64,000 nt of DNA from J054 sp964613615 (GTDB taxonomy: Bacteria > Pseudomonadota > Gammaproteobacteria > Steroidobacterales > GCA-2729495): assembly GCA_964613615.1 (NCBI GenBank), contig CAZTIB010000057.1, positions 27,453-91,452 of the forward strand. Direction: 5' to 3'. The position numbers were made by a program, and so were the translations under genes. The notes beneath the pieces are model-generated. The model did no database searches. It was not told where the DNA came from and saw nothing but the letters and a program-made list of their open reading frames with translations. Below, piece after piece: positions 8,721 to 16,712 of the stretch. Position 1 is the first letter of the stretch; every line of letters begins with the position of its first letter.

Positions 8721-9767
8721 ATGACGCTCGGGCCCCTGATGATCGACCTGGAAGGCGAAAGCCTGCTGCCGGACGAGCGTGAGCGCCTGCGCTCACCACT
8801 GGTGGGCGGGGTCATTCTATTTACCCGCAACTATCGTGACCACGAACAGCTGGCCGCCCTCACGGCGGAGATCCACGCTGCGTCTTCGCCCGAGGTGCTA
8901 ATTGCCGTCGATCAGGAAGGGGGGCGCGTTCAGCGCTTCCGTGACGGTTTTAGCCCGTTGCCTCCCGCGCGCTGGTTTGGCCATCAGTACGACCTGGACC
9001 CGGGGCTGGGCCGGCGGCTGGCCAGGCTGGCCGGCTGGGTCATGGCCGCAGAGCTGCGGGATGCGGGCGTCGATCTGAGTTTCGCGCCCTGCATTGACCT
9101 CGATCGGGGACTCAGCGAGGTGATTGGTGACCGGGCCTTTCACAACGACCCTGACGTAATCGTGCAACTGGCCGAGTCGTGGATGACCGGTATGCGCGAT
9201 GCGGGCATGGCAGCAGTGGCGAAGCATTTCCCGGGGCATGGCGGTGTCGTGCCCGATTCCCACCGGGAACTGCCGGTTGATCAGCGCGAGTATATCGATC
9301 TTGCCGAAGACATTTCGCCGTTCCAGCGGCTAGTGGCCTTCGGGGTTGCCGGCATCATGGTGGCCCACGTTCGCTATCCGCGCATCGATCGCCGCATTGC
9401 GAGTCTGTCGCCCTACTGGTTGCAGACGGAACTGCGCCAGAACCTGGGCTTCTCCGGTGCGGTGTTTTCCGACGATCTCACGATGGGGGCCCTCGCCGAG
9501 GCGGGGTCCATCCCAGAGCGGGCCAGGCAGAGCCTGGCGGCTGGCGCTGACATGGCACTGATCTGCAACGACCCTGAAGCGGCAGCCCAGACCATTGCGG
9601 AACTCCCCGCTGATACAGGACCGGCCAGTCACGGCCGGCTGGCGGCGATGCGGCCCCGCCGTCCCGACTGGGTTCCCGGCAAGCTGCAGGCGGGCGCACA
9701 GTGGCAGGCGCGCGTGACAGAACTCGAGGCGGCGCTGGCGCGTCCGGTGCTCGCGCTGGATGGCTGA
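8721..9767 (+). CDS. nagZ: Beta-N-acetylhexosaminidase
   Basis: A 348-residue family 3 glycoside hydrolase that removes N-acetylglucosamine from anhydromuropeptides during peptidoglycan recycling in the cytoplasm. It shows the NagZ hallmarks VDQEGGRVQRF (about residue 57), AVAKHFPGHG with the catalytic His on a flexible loop and following DSH, and VFSDDLTMGAL with the nucleophilic aspartate. There is no signal peptide. Length fits the family (about 340). It overlaps the following phosphoribosyltransferase by 8 nt. Confidence 0.96.
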   Translation: MTLGPLMIDLEGESLLPDERERLRSPLVGGVILFTRNYRDHEQLAALTAEIHAASSPEVLIAVDQEGGRVQRFRDGFSPLPPARWFGHQYDLDPGLGRRLARLAGWVMAAELRDAGVDLSFAPCIDLDRGLSEVIGDRAFHNDPDVIVQLAESWMTGMRDAGMAAVAKHFPGHGGVVPDSHRELPVDQREYIDLAEDISPFQRLVAFGVAGIMVAHVRYPRIDRRIASLSPYWLQTELRQNLGFSGAVFSDDLTMGALAEAGSIPERARQSLAAGADMALICNDPEAAAQTIAELPADTGPASHGRLAAMRPRRPDWVPGKLQAGAQWQARVTELEAALARPVLALDG

Positions 9768-10305
9768 CGGCGGCGAGTTGCCTGCGGGCGCGGAGCTGAT
9801 CGTCAGCGCAGCGGACGTCGACCAGGCGCTGGACCGGATGGCAGCAGCGTTGCAAGCAGAAATTCACGCGCAGGACTGCGTCTTGCTGATTGTCATGGTG
9901 GGCGGACTCGTCCCCGGGGCGCGCCTGCTGCAGCGTCTGACGGGGGACTTCGAGATCGACTACTGCCATGTGACCCGTTACGCGGGCGAACAGCGTGGCG
10001 GCGAGCCGCGCTGGCTGCAGCCGCCTCGGGCCCGGCTCGAGGGCCGCACGGTGCTGGTCGTCGATGACATCTACGATGAAGGTATTACGCTCGACTATGT
10101 CGTGCAGTGTTGCCAGCAGCTGGGTGCCACGCGCGTGCTGACCGCGGTAGTGGTCACCAAACGACACATGCGGGCCCGCGGTCGGCGGGTCCCGGATATT
10201 TCCGGGGTCGAGGTGCCGGATCGCTATGTGTTTGGTTGCGGCATGGACCTGGCACATCGCTGGCGTCATTTGCCAGCCATTTACGCGCTGGCAGGGGAGG
10301 GCTGA
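9760..10305 (+). CDS. hpt: Hypoxanthine(-guanine) phosphoribosyltransferase
   Basis: A 181-residue type I phosphoribosyltransferase converting hypoxanthine and probably guanine to IMP/GMP. The PRPP-binding motif is VLVVDDIYDEGITL (about residues 97-110), and the C-terminal DRYVFGCGMDLAHRWRHLP matches the purine-binding end of HPRTs. It lies directly before methylthioinosine phosphorylase, whose product is hypoxanthine, so the two genes make a coherent salvage pair. Exact base preference cannot be read from sequence. Confidence 0.85.
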   Translation: MADGGELPAGAELIVSAADVDQALDRMAAALQAEIHAQDCVLLIVMVGGLVPGARLLQRLTGDFEIDYCHVTRYAGEQRGGEPRWLQPPRARLEGRTVLVVDDIYDEGITLDYVVQCCQQLGATRVLTAVVVTKRHMRARGRRVPDISGVEVPDRYVFGCGMDLAHRWRHLPAIYALAGEG

Positions 10306-10306
10306 C

Positions 10307-11050
10307 ATGGCAAAGCTGGCAGTTATCGGTGGCACTGGGGCCGGCGTTCTTGTGCCAGGGGATCACCTGGTGCGAACGACGGTAGATACCCCGTACGGCC
10401 CGCCGTCCGGGCCGCTGCTGCACTGGCGCGACGGCGATGACGACTGGTATTTCCTGCCCCGGCACGGCCTGGAGTGCACCATTCCGCCCCATTGCGTGAA
10501 TTACCGGGCCAACCTCTGGGCCACCCACGAACTGGAACCGGACTGGGTGGTAGGGATCAATGCGGTGGGTGGTATCCACCCCGACGCGTTGCCGGGCCGG
10601 CTGGTCTTCCCTGATCAAATCGTCGACTACACGTGGGGCCGGGAGCACACCTTTGAAGATCACATGAACCGGCCGGTTCGGCACGTAGAGTTCACCGAAC
10701 CCGTGTCGCCGTCGCTGCGGGGCAAGCTGTTGGAACTGGCCCGGGCGCACGGCATCGAGCACCTTGATCGGGGTTGTTATGGCGCTACCCAGGGGCCGCG
10801 CCTGGAGACCGCAGCCGAGATCGATCGCCTTGAACGTGACGGTTGCGACCTTGTCGGCATGACGGCGATGCCAGAAGCCGCCCTGGCCCGTGAGCTCGGG
10901 CTGGAGTACGCGATTTGCGCCGTGGTGGTGAATTACGCAGCCGGTCGGGGCCCGGCGGAACAAGGCATCCACGCCCAGATCGAAGCCAGCCTGGCCCACG
11001 GGATGACCGGTGTCAGCCAGTTGTTGCGGGGCCTGCTCGGCAGGCGGTGA
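10307..11050 (+). CDS. mtiP: S-methyl-5'-thioinosine phosphorylase
   Basis: A 247-residue hexameric purine nucleoside phosphorylase of the MTAP/PNP family. In Pseudomonas the nagZ-adjacent homologue cleaves methylthioinosine to hypoxanthine and methylthioribose 1-phosphate. Visible motifs are AVIGGTGA at the N-terminus, LPRHGLECTIPPHCVNYRAN (phosphate and ribose binding), GCYGATQGPRLETAAEI and LVGMTAMPEAALARELGL. The ATG at 10307 directly precedes the conserved first strand and lies 1 nt after hpt. MTIP versus MTAP specificity depends on a few base-contact residues; I assign MTIP mainly from context. Confidence 0.85.
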   Translation: MAKLAVIGGTGAGVLVPGDHLVRTTVDTPYGPPSGPLLHWRDGDDDWYFLPRHGLECTIPPHCVNYRANLWATHELEPDWVVGINAVGGIHPDALPGRLVFPDQIVDYTWGREHTFEDHMNRPVRHVEFTEPVSPSLRGKLLELARAHGIEHLDRGCYGATQGPRLETAAEIDRLERDGCDLVGMTAMPEAALARELGLEYAICAVVVNYAAGRGPAEQGIHAQIEASLAHGMTGVSQLLRGLLGRR

Positions 11051-11102
11051 TCCACTTCACAGACCCCGCCCGCCTCGACCTTCTATATTTAGACAAGCTG
11101 GG

Positions 11103-11122
11103 CCGGCCTCTCGAGAGGCCGG
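11103..11122. repeat. 20-bp perfect palindrome between mtiP and the PAS/GGDEF gene
   Basis: The 20 bases CCGGCCTCTCGAGAGGCCGG read the same on both strands. They lie 53 nt after mtiP and 43 nt before the next start. Neither strand has a T tract after the stem, so it is not a convincing intrinsic terminator; it could be an operator or a factor-dependent end. Function is unknown. Confidence 0.6.
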
Positions 11123-11149
11123 GGACATTACTTGTGGAAATAAATTAAG

Positions 11150-11166
11150 TTAGCCAATTAAGCTAA
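11150..11166 (+). promoter_or_regulatory. Inverted repeat overlapping a start codon
   Basis: TTAGC and GCTAA flank a 7-nt AT-rich spacer, and the second arm runs into the ATG of the downstream PAS protein. The surrounding 30 nt are unusually AT-rich for this window. It could mask the start codon in mRNA or bind a regulator; neither is shown. Confidence 0.3.
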
Positions 11167-12029
11167 TGATTAACCTGACGAAAAAGTTGCTGACCCAGGC
11201 TCTGGATCAGTGTGCGTCAGGGGTCCTCGTGGTGGAGGCAAAGGGCAAGCGCTGCGCCATCGTGTACGCGAACGAGGCCTTCTCCGACCTGACCGGCTGG
11301 GATCCTGGCGACCTGGTTGGCCGGGGCCTCAGAGACTTCCTGGCCCACGGTGACCTGCCCAGTGCGGACGCGAGCGAGCTGGAGCACCGGTGGCGCAGTC
11401 GCAGCGACGCGCCGGTCGAACTCACCCTGCGGGTTGCGCCGCTATACCAGCGTCCGGGCTTGCCTGACTACTGGATGCTGTCGCATCCCGGCCCGGCGGC
11501 AGCGCGCGACGGACGCCTCCGGGAACCCGCGGGGACGGATACCGTGTCTGGGCTGCCCAATCGACGGGTCTTCGAAGATGTACTGCACCGCGACTGGGGA
11601 ATGGCTCGTCGTGACGGCCGGGGGCTGGCGCTCATCCTGTTCCAGGTCGATGCGATGGACAGCTATCGACAGGTGTTCGGCCGGCACGCGGCGGACGCTT
11701 GCCTGCGGAAGGTCGGTCACGCCATCAGCGGTGCGATGCGTCGCTGCGGTGATCTGGCGGCCCGGGTAGATGCGGATCGATTCGCGGCCCTGGTCGGCGC
11801 CGGCAGCGAAGAAGAGGTCGCGGTTTTTGCCGCTGAAATTGCCGACCGCGTGCGGGGCCTGGCCATTCATCATCCGCGATCCCCGGCGGCCAGATTCGTC
11901 ACGGTGTCGACGGGCGTCGCAGCCATGGTGCCCAGCGGCGATGAGCCGGCAGACGAGCTGTTCGCGCGCAGTGAGCGGTCGCTGGAGTCAAACTTGCCGC
12001 CCGGCGATGAGCAGCAGGCGAGCGGTTGA
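11166..12029 (+). CDS. PAS domain protein with degenerate GGDEF domain
   Basis: A 287-residue cytosolic protein. Residues 5-110 look like a PAS sensor (CASGVLVVEAKGKRCAIVYA, then FSDLTGWDPGDLVGRGLRDF). Residues about 118-275 look like a GGDEF domain: DTVSGLPNRRVFEDVL is the usual start of the fold. The signature loop that should read GGDEF reads VDADRF, so the active site is lost and it is unlikely to make cyclic di-GMP. No EAL domain follows. It may bind a nucleotide or act as a sensor scaffold. It is preceded by its own 115-nt intergenic region and is convergent with csiV with a single base between the two stops. Confidence 0.75.
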   Translation: MINLTKKLLTQALDQCASGVLVVEAKGKRCAIVYANEAFSDLTGWDPGDLVGRGLRDFLAHGDLPSADASELEHRWRSRSDAPVELTLRVAPLYQRPGLPDYWMLSHPGPAAARDGRLREPAGTDTVSGLPNRRVFEDVLHRDWGMARRDGRGLALILFQVDAMDSYRQVFGRHAADACLRKVGHAISGAMRRCGDLAARVDADRFAALVGAGSEEEVAVFAAEIADRVRGLAIHHPRSPAARFVTVSTGVAAMVPSGDEPADELFARSERSLESNLPPGDEQQASG

Positions 12030-12030
12030 T

Positions 12031-12708
12031 CTAACCCTGCGGTTCCGCCGCTGCTGCCTCGGGAGCTGCGATTTCCAGTTGCCGGACATAGGCGATGGCA
12101 CCGAAGCGTGGGTTGTCGAAATACTGGACAAGATCACTGGTCAAGCGACGCGATTCGTCGATGTAAGCAGCGGGCGGCGCAACCGGGTTCAGGCTTTGCG
12201 TGGCGCCGGGTGATTCCTGCCAGGCCAGGTCCAGGGCGAGGTGCAGGAAACGTTCTTTGTACAGCGTGACTTGCCCGCTCAAACCGGGCGGCGCTGCGCC
12301 TGCATTGCCAACAGGCAGCGGTTGCGCCGCGACCCGCGGGCGGGCCGGTTGGCTCCAGGACAGGTAGGCGAGGGGCAAATAGGCATCCAGGCGTTCTAGC
12401 CGACCCCACGCATCGCCCAGGCTCATGTCATCGGGCGCGAGTTCCGCGAAGCCCGCCCCGCCTGTGAGCGGGTCTAGCAGCACGAACTCAAGCGCCGGGC
12501 CCGGCGCAGTGAACCGTGCGGGCGGCACTTCGCCGGCCAACGGGTTGGGCGGTGGCGGCATTTCCTGGGTCGAGCGAGTCTGGTCCAGATGTTGAAACAC
12601 CAGGATCTCCACCGCATAGCGCGGCGGGTCTTCCACGTCTTCCTGAGTTTGGCCCGGAGGCCCTGCCAGGCACAGGCCCACCAGGGCGATGCGTCCGATT
12701 GTCTTCAA
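12031..12708 (-). CDS. csiV: CsiV-like peptidoglycan-associated protein
   Basis: A 225-residue protein with a signal peptide (LKTIGRIALVGLCLAGPPGQTQ) and the family pattern YAVEILVFQHLDQTR near residue 30. The C-terminal half contains GQVTLYKERFLHLALDLAW, also typical. CsiV was described in Shewanella/Pseudoalteromonas-type gammaproteobacteria as a periplasmic peptidoglycan-binding protein needed for lipoprotein-driven peptidoglycan synthesis; the exact role here is inference. The start is a TTG overlapping mfd's stop (TTGA). It follows mfd in the same operon, as in Pseudomonas. Confidence 0.7.
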   Translation of the reverse strand: MKTIGRIALVGLCLAGPPGQTQEDVEDPPRYAVEILVFQHLDQTRSTQEMPPPPNPLAGEVPPARFTAPGPALEFVLLDPLTGGAGFAELAPDDMSLGDAWGRLERLDAYLPLAYLSWSQPARPRVAAQPLPVGNAGAAPPGLSGQVTLYKERFLHLALDLAWQESPGATQSLNPVAPPAAYIDESRRLTSDLVQYFDNPRFGAIAYVRQLEIAAPEAAAAEPQG

Positions 12709-15700
12709 GCCCGCCTCCCGCCTGCAGTCTGCTCGATCGCGGGGAGGCCCGCCGCCAGGTCGTCCAGCAGCTGCTCCACGCACGCGAAGCGCGCTTCGGG
12801 CGCTTCGGCGTCGGCGATGACCCGCAGCCGCTGTTGATTGTCGAAACGATACCGATCCGGTGCAGTCTGGATCAAGCCGATCAATGTGAGGGGCTCAACG
12901 ACGGTGTCTGGCCCGAATTCCACCCGGCCGCCGCTGGCACTCATGTCGACGCGCTTCAGGCCCAGTGCTGCGGCGCGCAGGCGCAGTCTCGTCACCAGGA
13001 ACAGATTGCGCGTGGCCGGCGGGATGATCCCGAAACGATCCACGAGTTCCACCTGCAAGTCTTTCAGCGCGTCGTCATTCGCCGCGCTGGCAATCCGCTT
13101 GTAGTGCACCAGTCGCAGGTGGACATCTGGCATGTAGTCTTCCGGAATCAATGCCGGCAGGTGCAGGTTGATGTCGGTCGTCTGCTGGCCCACGCCCTCG
13201 GGATCGGGCTCCAGGCCGGCGCGCATTGCTTCCACCGTGCGGGCGAGCATCTCGTTGTACAGCGTGAAGCCGATTTCCTGGATCTGGCCGCTCTGTTCCT
13301 CGCCCAACAGCTCTCCGGCGCCACGGATCTCGAGATCGTGGGTTGCCAGCACAAAGCCGGCGCCGAGGTCTTCCAGGGCCTCGATCGCGTCCAGTCTTTT
13401 CACCGCGTCATCCGTCATGGCCTCGCGTTCGGGCGCCAGCAGATATGCAAAGGCCTGGTGGTGGGACCGGCCGACACGACCGCGCAGCTGGTGCAGCTGC
13501 GCCAGACCGAAGCGGTCGGCGCGGTTAATCAAGATGGTATTGGCCGTAGGTACGTCCAGGCCGCTTTCGATAATGGCCGTGCAGACCAGGATATGAAAGC
13601 GCCGATGGTAGAAGTCGACCATGATGCGTTCCAGGTCCCGCTCGCGCATCTGCCCGTGGGCCACCTCGATGCGTGCCTCAGGGATCAGTTTCGCCACCCG
13701 TTCGGCGATGCCCTGTATATCTTCGATACGGTTGTGCACGAAGTACACCTGGCCACCGCGTTTCAGTTCCCGCTGACAGGCTTCGCGAATCACCTGGTCA
13801 CGCCACTGCGTCACGAAGGTCTTGATGGAGAGGCGCGACTCCGGCGGCGTGGTAATCAATGACAGGTCCCGCAATCCGCCGAGCGCCATGTTCAACGTGC
13901 GCGGTATCGGTGTTGCCGTCAGCGTCAGAAAGTCGGCCTGTGTGCGGAGCGCTTTCAACCGCTCCTTGTGACGCACACCGAAACGGTGTTCTTCGTCGAT
14001 AACGACTAGCCCCAACTTTTTGAATTCTATACTGTTTTGTAGAAGCCGGTGGGTGCCGACCACGATATCGATGCTGCCCTTTGCAAGGCCGTCGACGATT
14101 TCACGACTGGCCTTGGCGCTCTGGAAACGGCTCAGGCCTGCCACGGTAACGGCGGTGTCGGCGAACCGGTCGGAAAAAGTCTGCTGGTGCTGCTGGGCCA
14201 GCAGCGTAGTGGGCACCAGCACGGCGACCTGTCGGCCATTGTTGACGGCGACGAAAGCTGCGCGCAGGGCCACCTCCGTCTTGCCAAAACCCACGTCGCC
14301 GCAAACCAGGCGGTCCATGGGTGCGGAACTGCTCAGATCCTGAAGTACGTCCTCGATGGCCTTGCCCTGGTCATCCGTGGGTTCAAAGGGGAAGCCGGCG
14401 GCGAAAGACAGGTATTCGCCGGGGTCCACGCGCGCTGACTGCCCGCCGCGCGCAGCCCGCTTGGCGTAGATGTCCAGCAGCTCCGCCGCGGCATCGCGCA
14501 CCTTGTCGGCGGCTTTCTTGCGGGCGCGCAGCCACTGATCGGTGCCGAGTCGGTGCAGCGGTGCGTGCTCCGGTGCGGCACCGGTATAGCGGGAAATCAG
14601 GTTCAGTGAGCTCACCGGCACGTGCAAGCGGTCGCCGCCGGCATACTCCAGGGTTACGAACTCGGCTGGCGAGTCGTCGATGTCCAGCCGGCTCAGCCCG
14701 GTGTAGCGGCCGACACCGTGTTCGGCATGCACCACCGGCGCGCCAGGACGCAGGTCCGTCAGGTCGTTGATCAGGCTTTCCGGATCCTGGACGCGCCGCC
14801 TGCGCCGCCTGCGCCGGGGCTGTTCGCCGAAAAACTCGGTTTCGGTGAGCACGGCCAGCTCGCCGTCGCCAAGAACGAATCCCTGGTGCAGCGGGGCGAC
14901 GACGATGCCGGCATGCATATCGCCGTCAATGAATTCAGTCCAGCTGGCGAGCTCGACGGGATTCAGTCCGGCCGGGCGCAGGGTCTCCAGCAACAGCTCG
15001 CGGCGCCCCGGCGACTCGGCACTGATCAGCAGGCGGCCATGATGATTGGCGAGGAATTCGCGGAGCCGGCGGCTCGGGTCCTCGTCGCGCCGGTTCACAA
15101 GCAAGGTCGGGGCCGGCTGCACGCCCAGGTTCATTTGCGTCGCGCTGAGCATTTCCGCGGGGAGCTTCGCAGTGTCGAGCACGGCGCGGTCTCGCGAGTT
15201 CAGCGCCTCCAGGTGCAGGTCAGGTGCGACGTAAAGTTCCCCGGGATCCAGGGCCGGACGCTCGGTATCATGCCGGCACTGTTCATAGCGCTCGTTGACC
15301 TGTTGCCACGCATCGCGCAGTGCGCGCTCCGGGTTGCCGACGCAGACCACGCAGGTGTCCGCCGGCAGGTAGTCCCAGAAGGTTGCTGGCGCGTCGAAGA
15401 ACAGCGGGAGGTAATTTTCGATGCCCGCCGGCAGCCGCTGTTCGCTGACCTCGCGGTAGATCACAGAGTTGGCTGGATTGCCTTCGAAGCGGGCGCGGTA
15501 ACGCAGGCGGAAAGCCTTGACGGCGTCCGAGTCAATCGGTATCTCCCGGGCCGGCAACGTGTCCAGCGTGTCCACCTGGCCGGTCGTAAGCTGCGAATCG
15601 GGATCGAACTCGCGAATGGACTCAATTTCGTTGTCCAGGAAATCCACCCGAACCGGCTGGCCGTGGCCGGTGGGGTAGAGGTCCACCAGGGAGCCGCGCA

Positions 15701-16211
15701 CCGCATATTCGCCGTGGGTGCTGACCTGTGACACGCGTTGGTAACCGGCATCATCGAGTTGCCGGCGAAATTCGGCCGGATCCAGGCGCTGGCCGGCGCG
15801 CAGTTCAATGCCCCGGGACCGCAGAAAAACCGGGGGCGGCAAATGCGGCAGCAGCGTCGGCGCGGCGGCCAGGAGAATCTGGCGGCCGCCCCGGCTAAGA
15901 CGGCGCAGCACGCGCAGACGTTCGGCAATCAGGTCCTGGTGCGGGCTGAAACTGTCGTAGGGGAGAACCTCAAGGTCCGGAAACAGCAGCACGTCCAGCC
16001 CGGCCGGGCTGAAGAACTGGAGTTCCGCGGCCAGGCCCTCGGCGTCGGCGACATTCGGCGTCAGCACCAGCAACGGCCCGTCGCGCAGCCGCGTGACGTC
16101 GGCCAGGCACAGCGCCATCGCGCCGCCGCGGGCGCCTCCCCAGTGCACGCTGCGCGCGGCGGAGCCGGGCAATGGCAACCGGCCGCGCAGAAGCACGGAC
16201 TCAGATATCAA
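12705..16211 (-). CDS. mfd: Transcription-repair coupling factor Mfd
   Basis: A 1168-residue SF2 translocase that removes RNA polymerase stalled at DNA lesions and recruits UvrA. The N-terminal third is the UvrB-homology module, followed by the RNA-polymerase-interacting domain around VHAEHGVGRYTGLSRL. The translocase motor has Walker A VCGDVGFGKTEVALRAA, Walker B VIDEEHRFGV, and later helicase motifs GRVGRSHHQAFAYLL. The C-terminal TRCF domain is present. Length is typical (about 1150). The start is TTG with GGAG 8 nt upstream. It is preceded by a small exported protein on the same strand and followed by csiV. Confidence 0.97.
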   Translation of the reverse strand: MISESVLLRGRLPLPGSAARSVHWGGARGGAMALCLADVTRLRDGPLLVLTPNVADAEGLAAELQFFSPAGLDVLLFPDLEVLPYDSFSPHQDLIAERLRVLRRLSRGGRQILLAAAPTLLPHLPPPVFLRSRGIELRAGQRLDPAEFRRQLDDAGYQRVSQVSTHGEYAVRGSLVDLYPTGHGQPVRVDFLDNEIESIREFDPDSQLTTGQVDTLDTLPAREIPIDSDAVKAFRLRYRARFEGNPANSVIYREVSEQRLPAGIENYLPLFFDAPATFWDYLPADTCVVCVGNPERALRDAWQQVNERYEQCRHDTERPALDPGELYVAPDLHLEALNSRDRAVLDTAKLPAEMLSATQMNLGVQPAPTLLVNRRDEDPSRRLREFLANHHGRLLISAESPGRRELLLETLRPAGLNPVELASWTEFIDGDMHAGIVVAPLHQGFVLGDGELAVLTETEFFGEQPRRRRRRRRVQDPESLINDLTDLRPGAPVVHAEHGVGRYTGLSRLDIDDSPAEFVTLEYAGGDRLHVPVSSLNLISRYTGAAPEHAPLHRLGTDQWLRARKKAADKVRDAAAELLDIYAKRAARGGQSARVDPGEYLSFAAGFPFEPTDDQGKAIEDVLQDLSSSAPMDRLVCGDVGFGKTEVALRAAFVAVNNGRQVAVLVPTTLLAQQHQQTFSDRFADTAVTVAGLSRFQSAKASREIVDGLAKGSIDIVVGTHRLLQNSIEFKKLGLVVIDEEHRFGVRHKERLKALRTQADFLTLTATPIPRTLNMALGGLRDLSLITTPPESRLSIKTFVTQWRDQVIREACQRELKRGGQVYFVHNRIEDIQGIAERVAKLIPEARIEVAHGQMRERDLERIMVDFYHRRFHILVCTAIIESGLDVPTANTILINRADRFGLAQLHQLRGRVGRSHHQAFAYLLAPEREAMTDDAVKRLDAIEALEDLGAGFVLATHDLEIRGAGELLGEEQSGQIQEIGFTLYNEMLARTVEAMRAGLEPDPEGVGQQTTDINLHLPALIPEDYMPDVHLRLVHYKRIASAANDDALKDLQVELVDRFGIIPPATRNLFLVTRLRLRAAALGLKRVDMSASGGRVEFGPDTVVEPLTLIGLIQTAPDRYRFDNQQRLRVIADAEAPEARFACVEQLLDDLAAGLPAIEQTAGGRRA

Positions 16212-16295
16212 GCGGGATCTCCGGCCGGTTAAACGGCTATTATTTCACAGCACAGGCACCACTGACCTGCGTGTATCGGGCCGGAGCGGATGGCG

Positions 16296-16580
16296 TCAGT
16301 TCTTCTGAACGGCGTGAATGACCCGGGAATATTCGAAGTACACAACGAAATTCGCGTACTCCCAGCGGGAGATCGGCGGATCACCGACAGCGGAATTTTT
16401 CGTCGCCGGTTGGCCCCAGGTGGCCGCGACTTTGTCCATAGTCATCCCGCGCGAGGGGCGCTGGGTGACTGACGCGCTGGCCTGCTCGACGCCGTCTAGC
16501 AGCAATGTCTCCGCCACTGCGGGCAGAGCGGGCACGGCGACTAAGGCCGAGATCAGCAGGGCCGGTAAACGGCGGAACAT
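16296..16580 (-). CDS. Small exported protein with BamE/SmpA-like fold
   Basis: A 94-residue protein with a signal peptide (MFRRLPALLISALVAVPALPAVA) and a mature part of about 71 residues. The region VTQRPSRGMTMDKVAATWGQPATKN followed by PISRWEYANFVVYFEYSRVIHAV matches the short beta-alpha pattern of the SmpA/OmlA (BamE-like) superfamily: a helix with WGQP and a following beta-hairpin. There is no lipobox cysteine, so it is probably soluble in the periplasm. It precedes mfd by 84 nt on the same strand, a recurring arrangement in gammaproteobacteria. Its function is unknown. Confidence 0.7.
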   Translation of the reverse strand: MFRRLPALLISALVAVPALPAVAETLLLDGVEQASASVTQRPSRGMTMDKVAATWGQPATKNSAVGDPPISRWEYANFVVYFEYSRVIHAVQKN

Positions 16581-16712
16581 GGCACTTACCCCAAGCTATA
16601 CTGCGGTCAGGATATCATTGGGTCCGGGCGCAAAAAACAGAATGCTCTATGGACACGGCCAGCGGAATGGTGTAACGCGGCGACCGCTATTGGCGGCCAG
16701 CCGGTGTGAGCC

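Noticed and set aside
11103..11122. Rho-independent terminator after mtiP
   Set aside because: The palindrome has a strong stem but no T tract on either strand.
12516..13862. A 448-codon open frame on the + strand, antisense to the end of mfd
   Set aside because: It lies wholly opposite mfd and csiV, which have clear domain motifs; the composition looks like a GC-rich shadow frame, with no recognisable motif.
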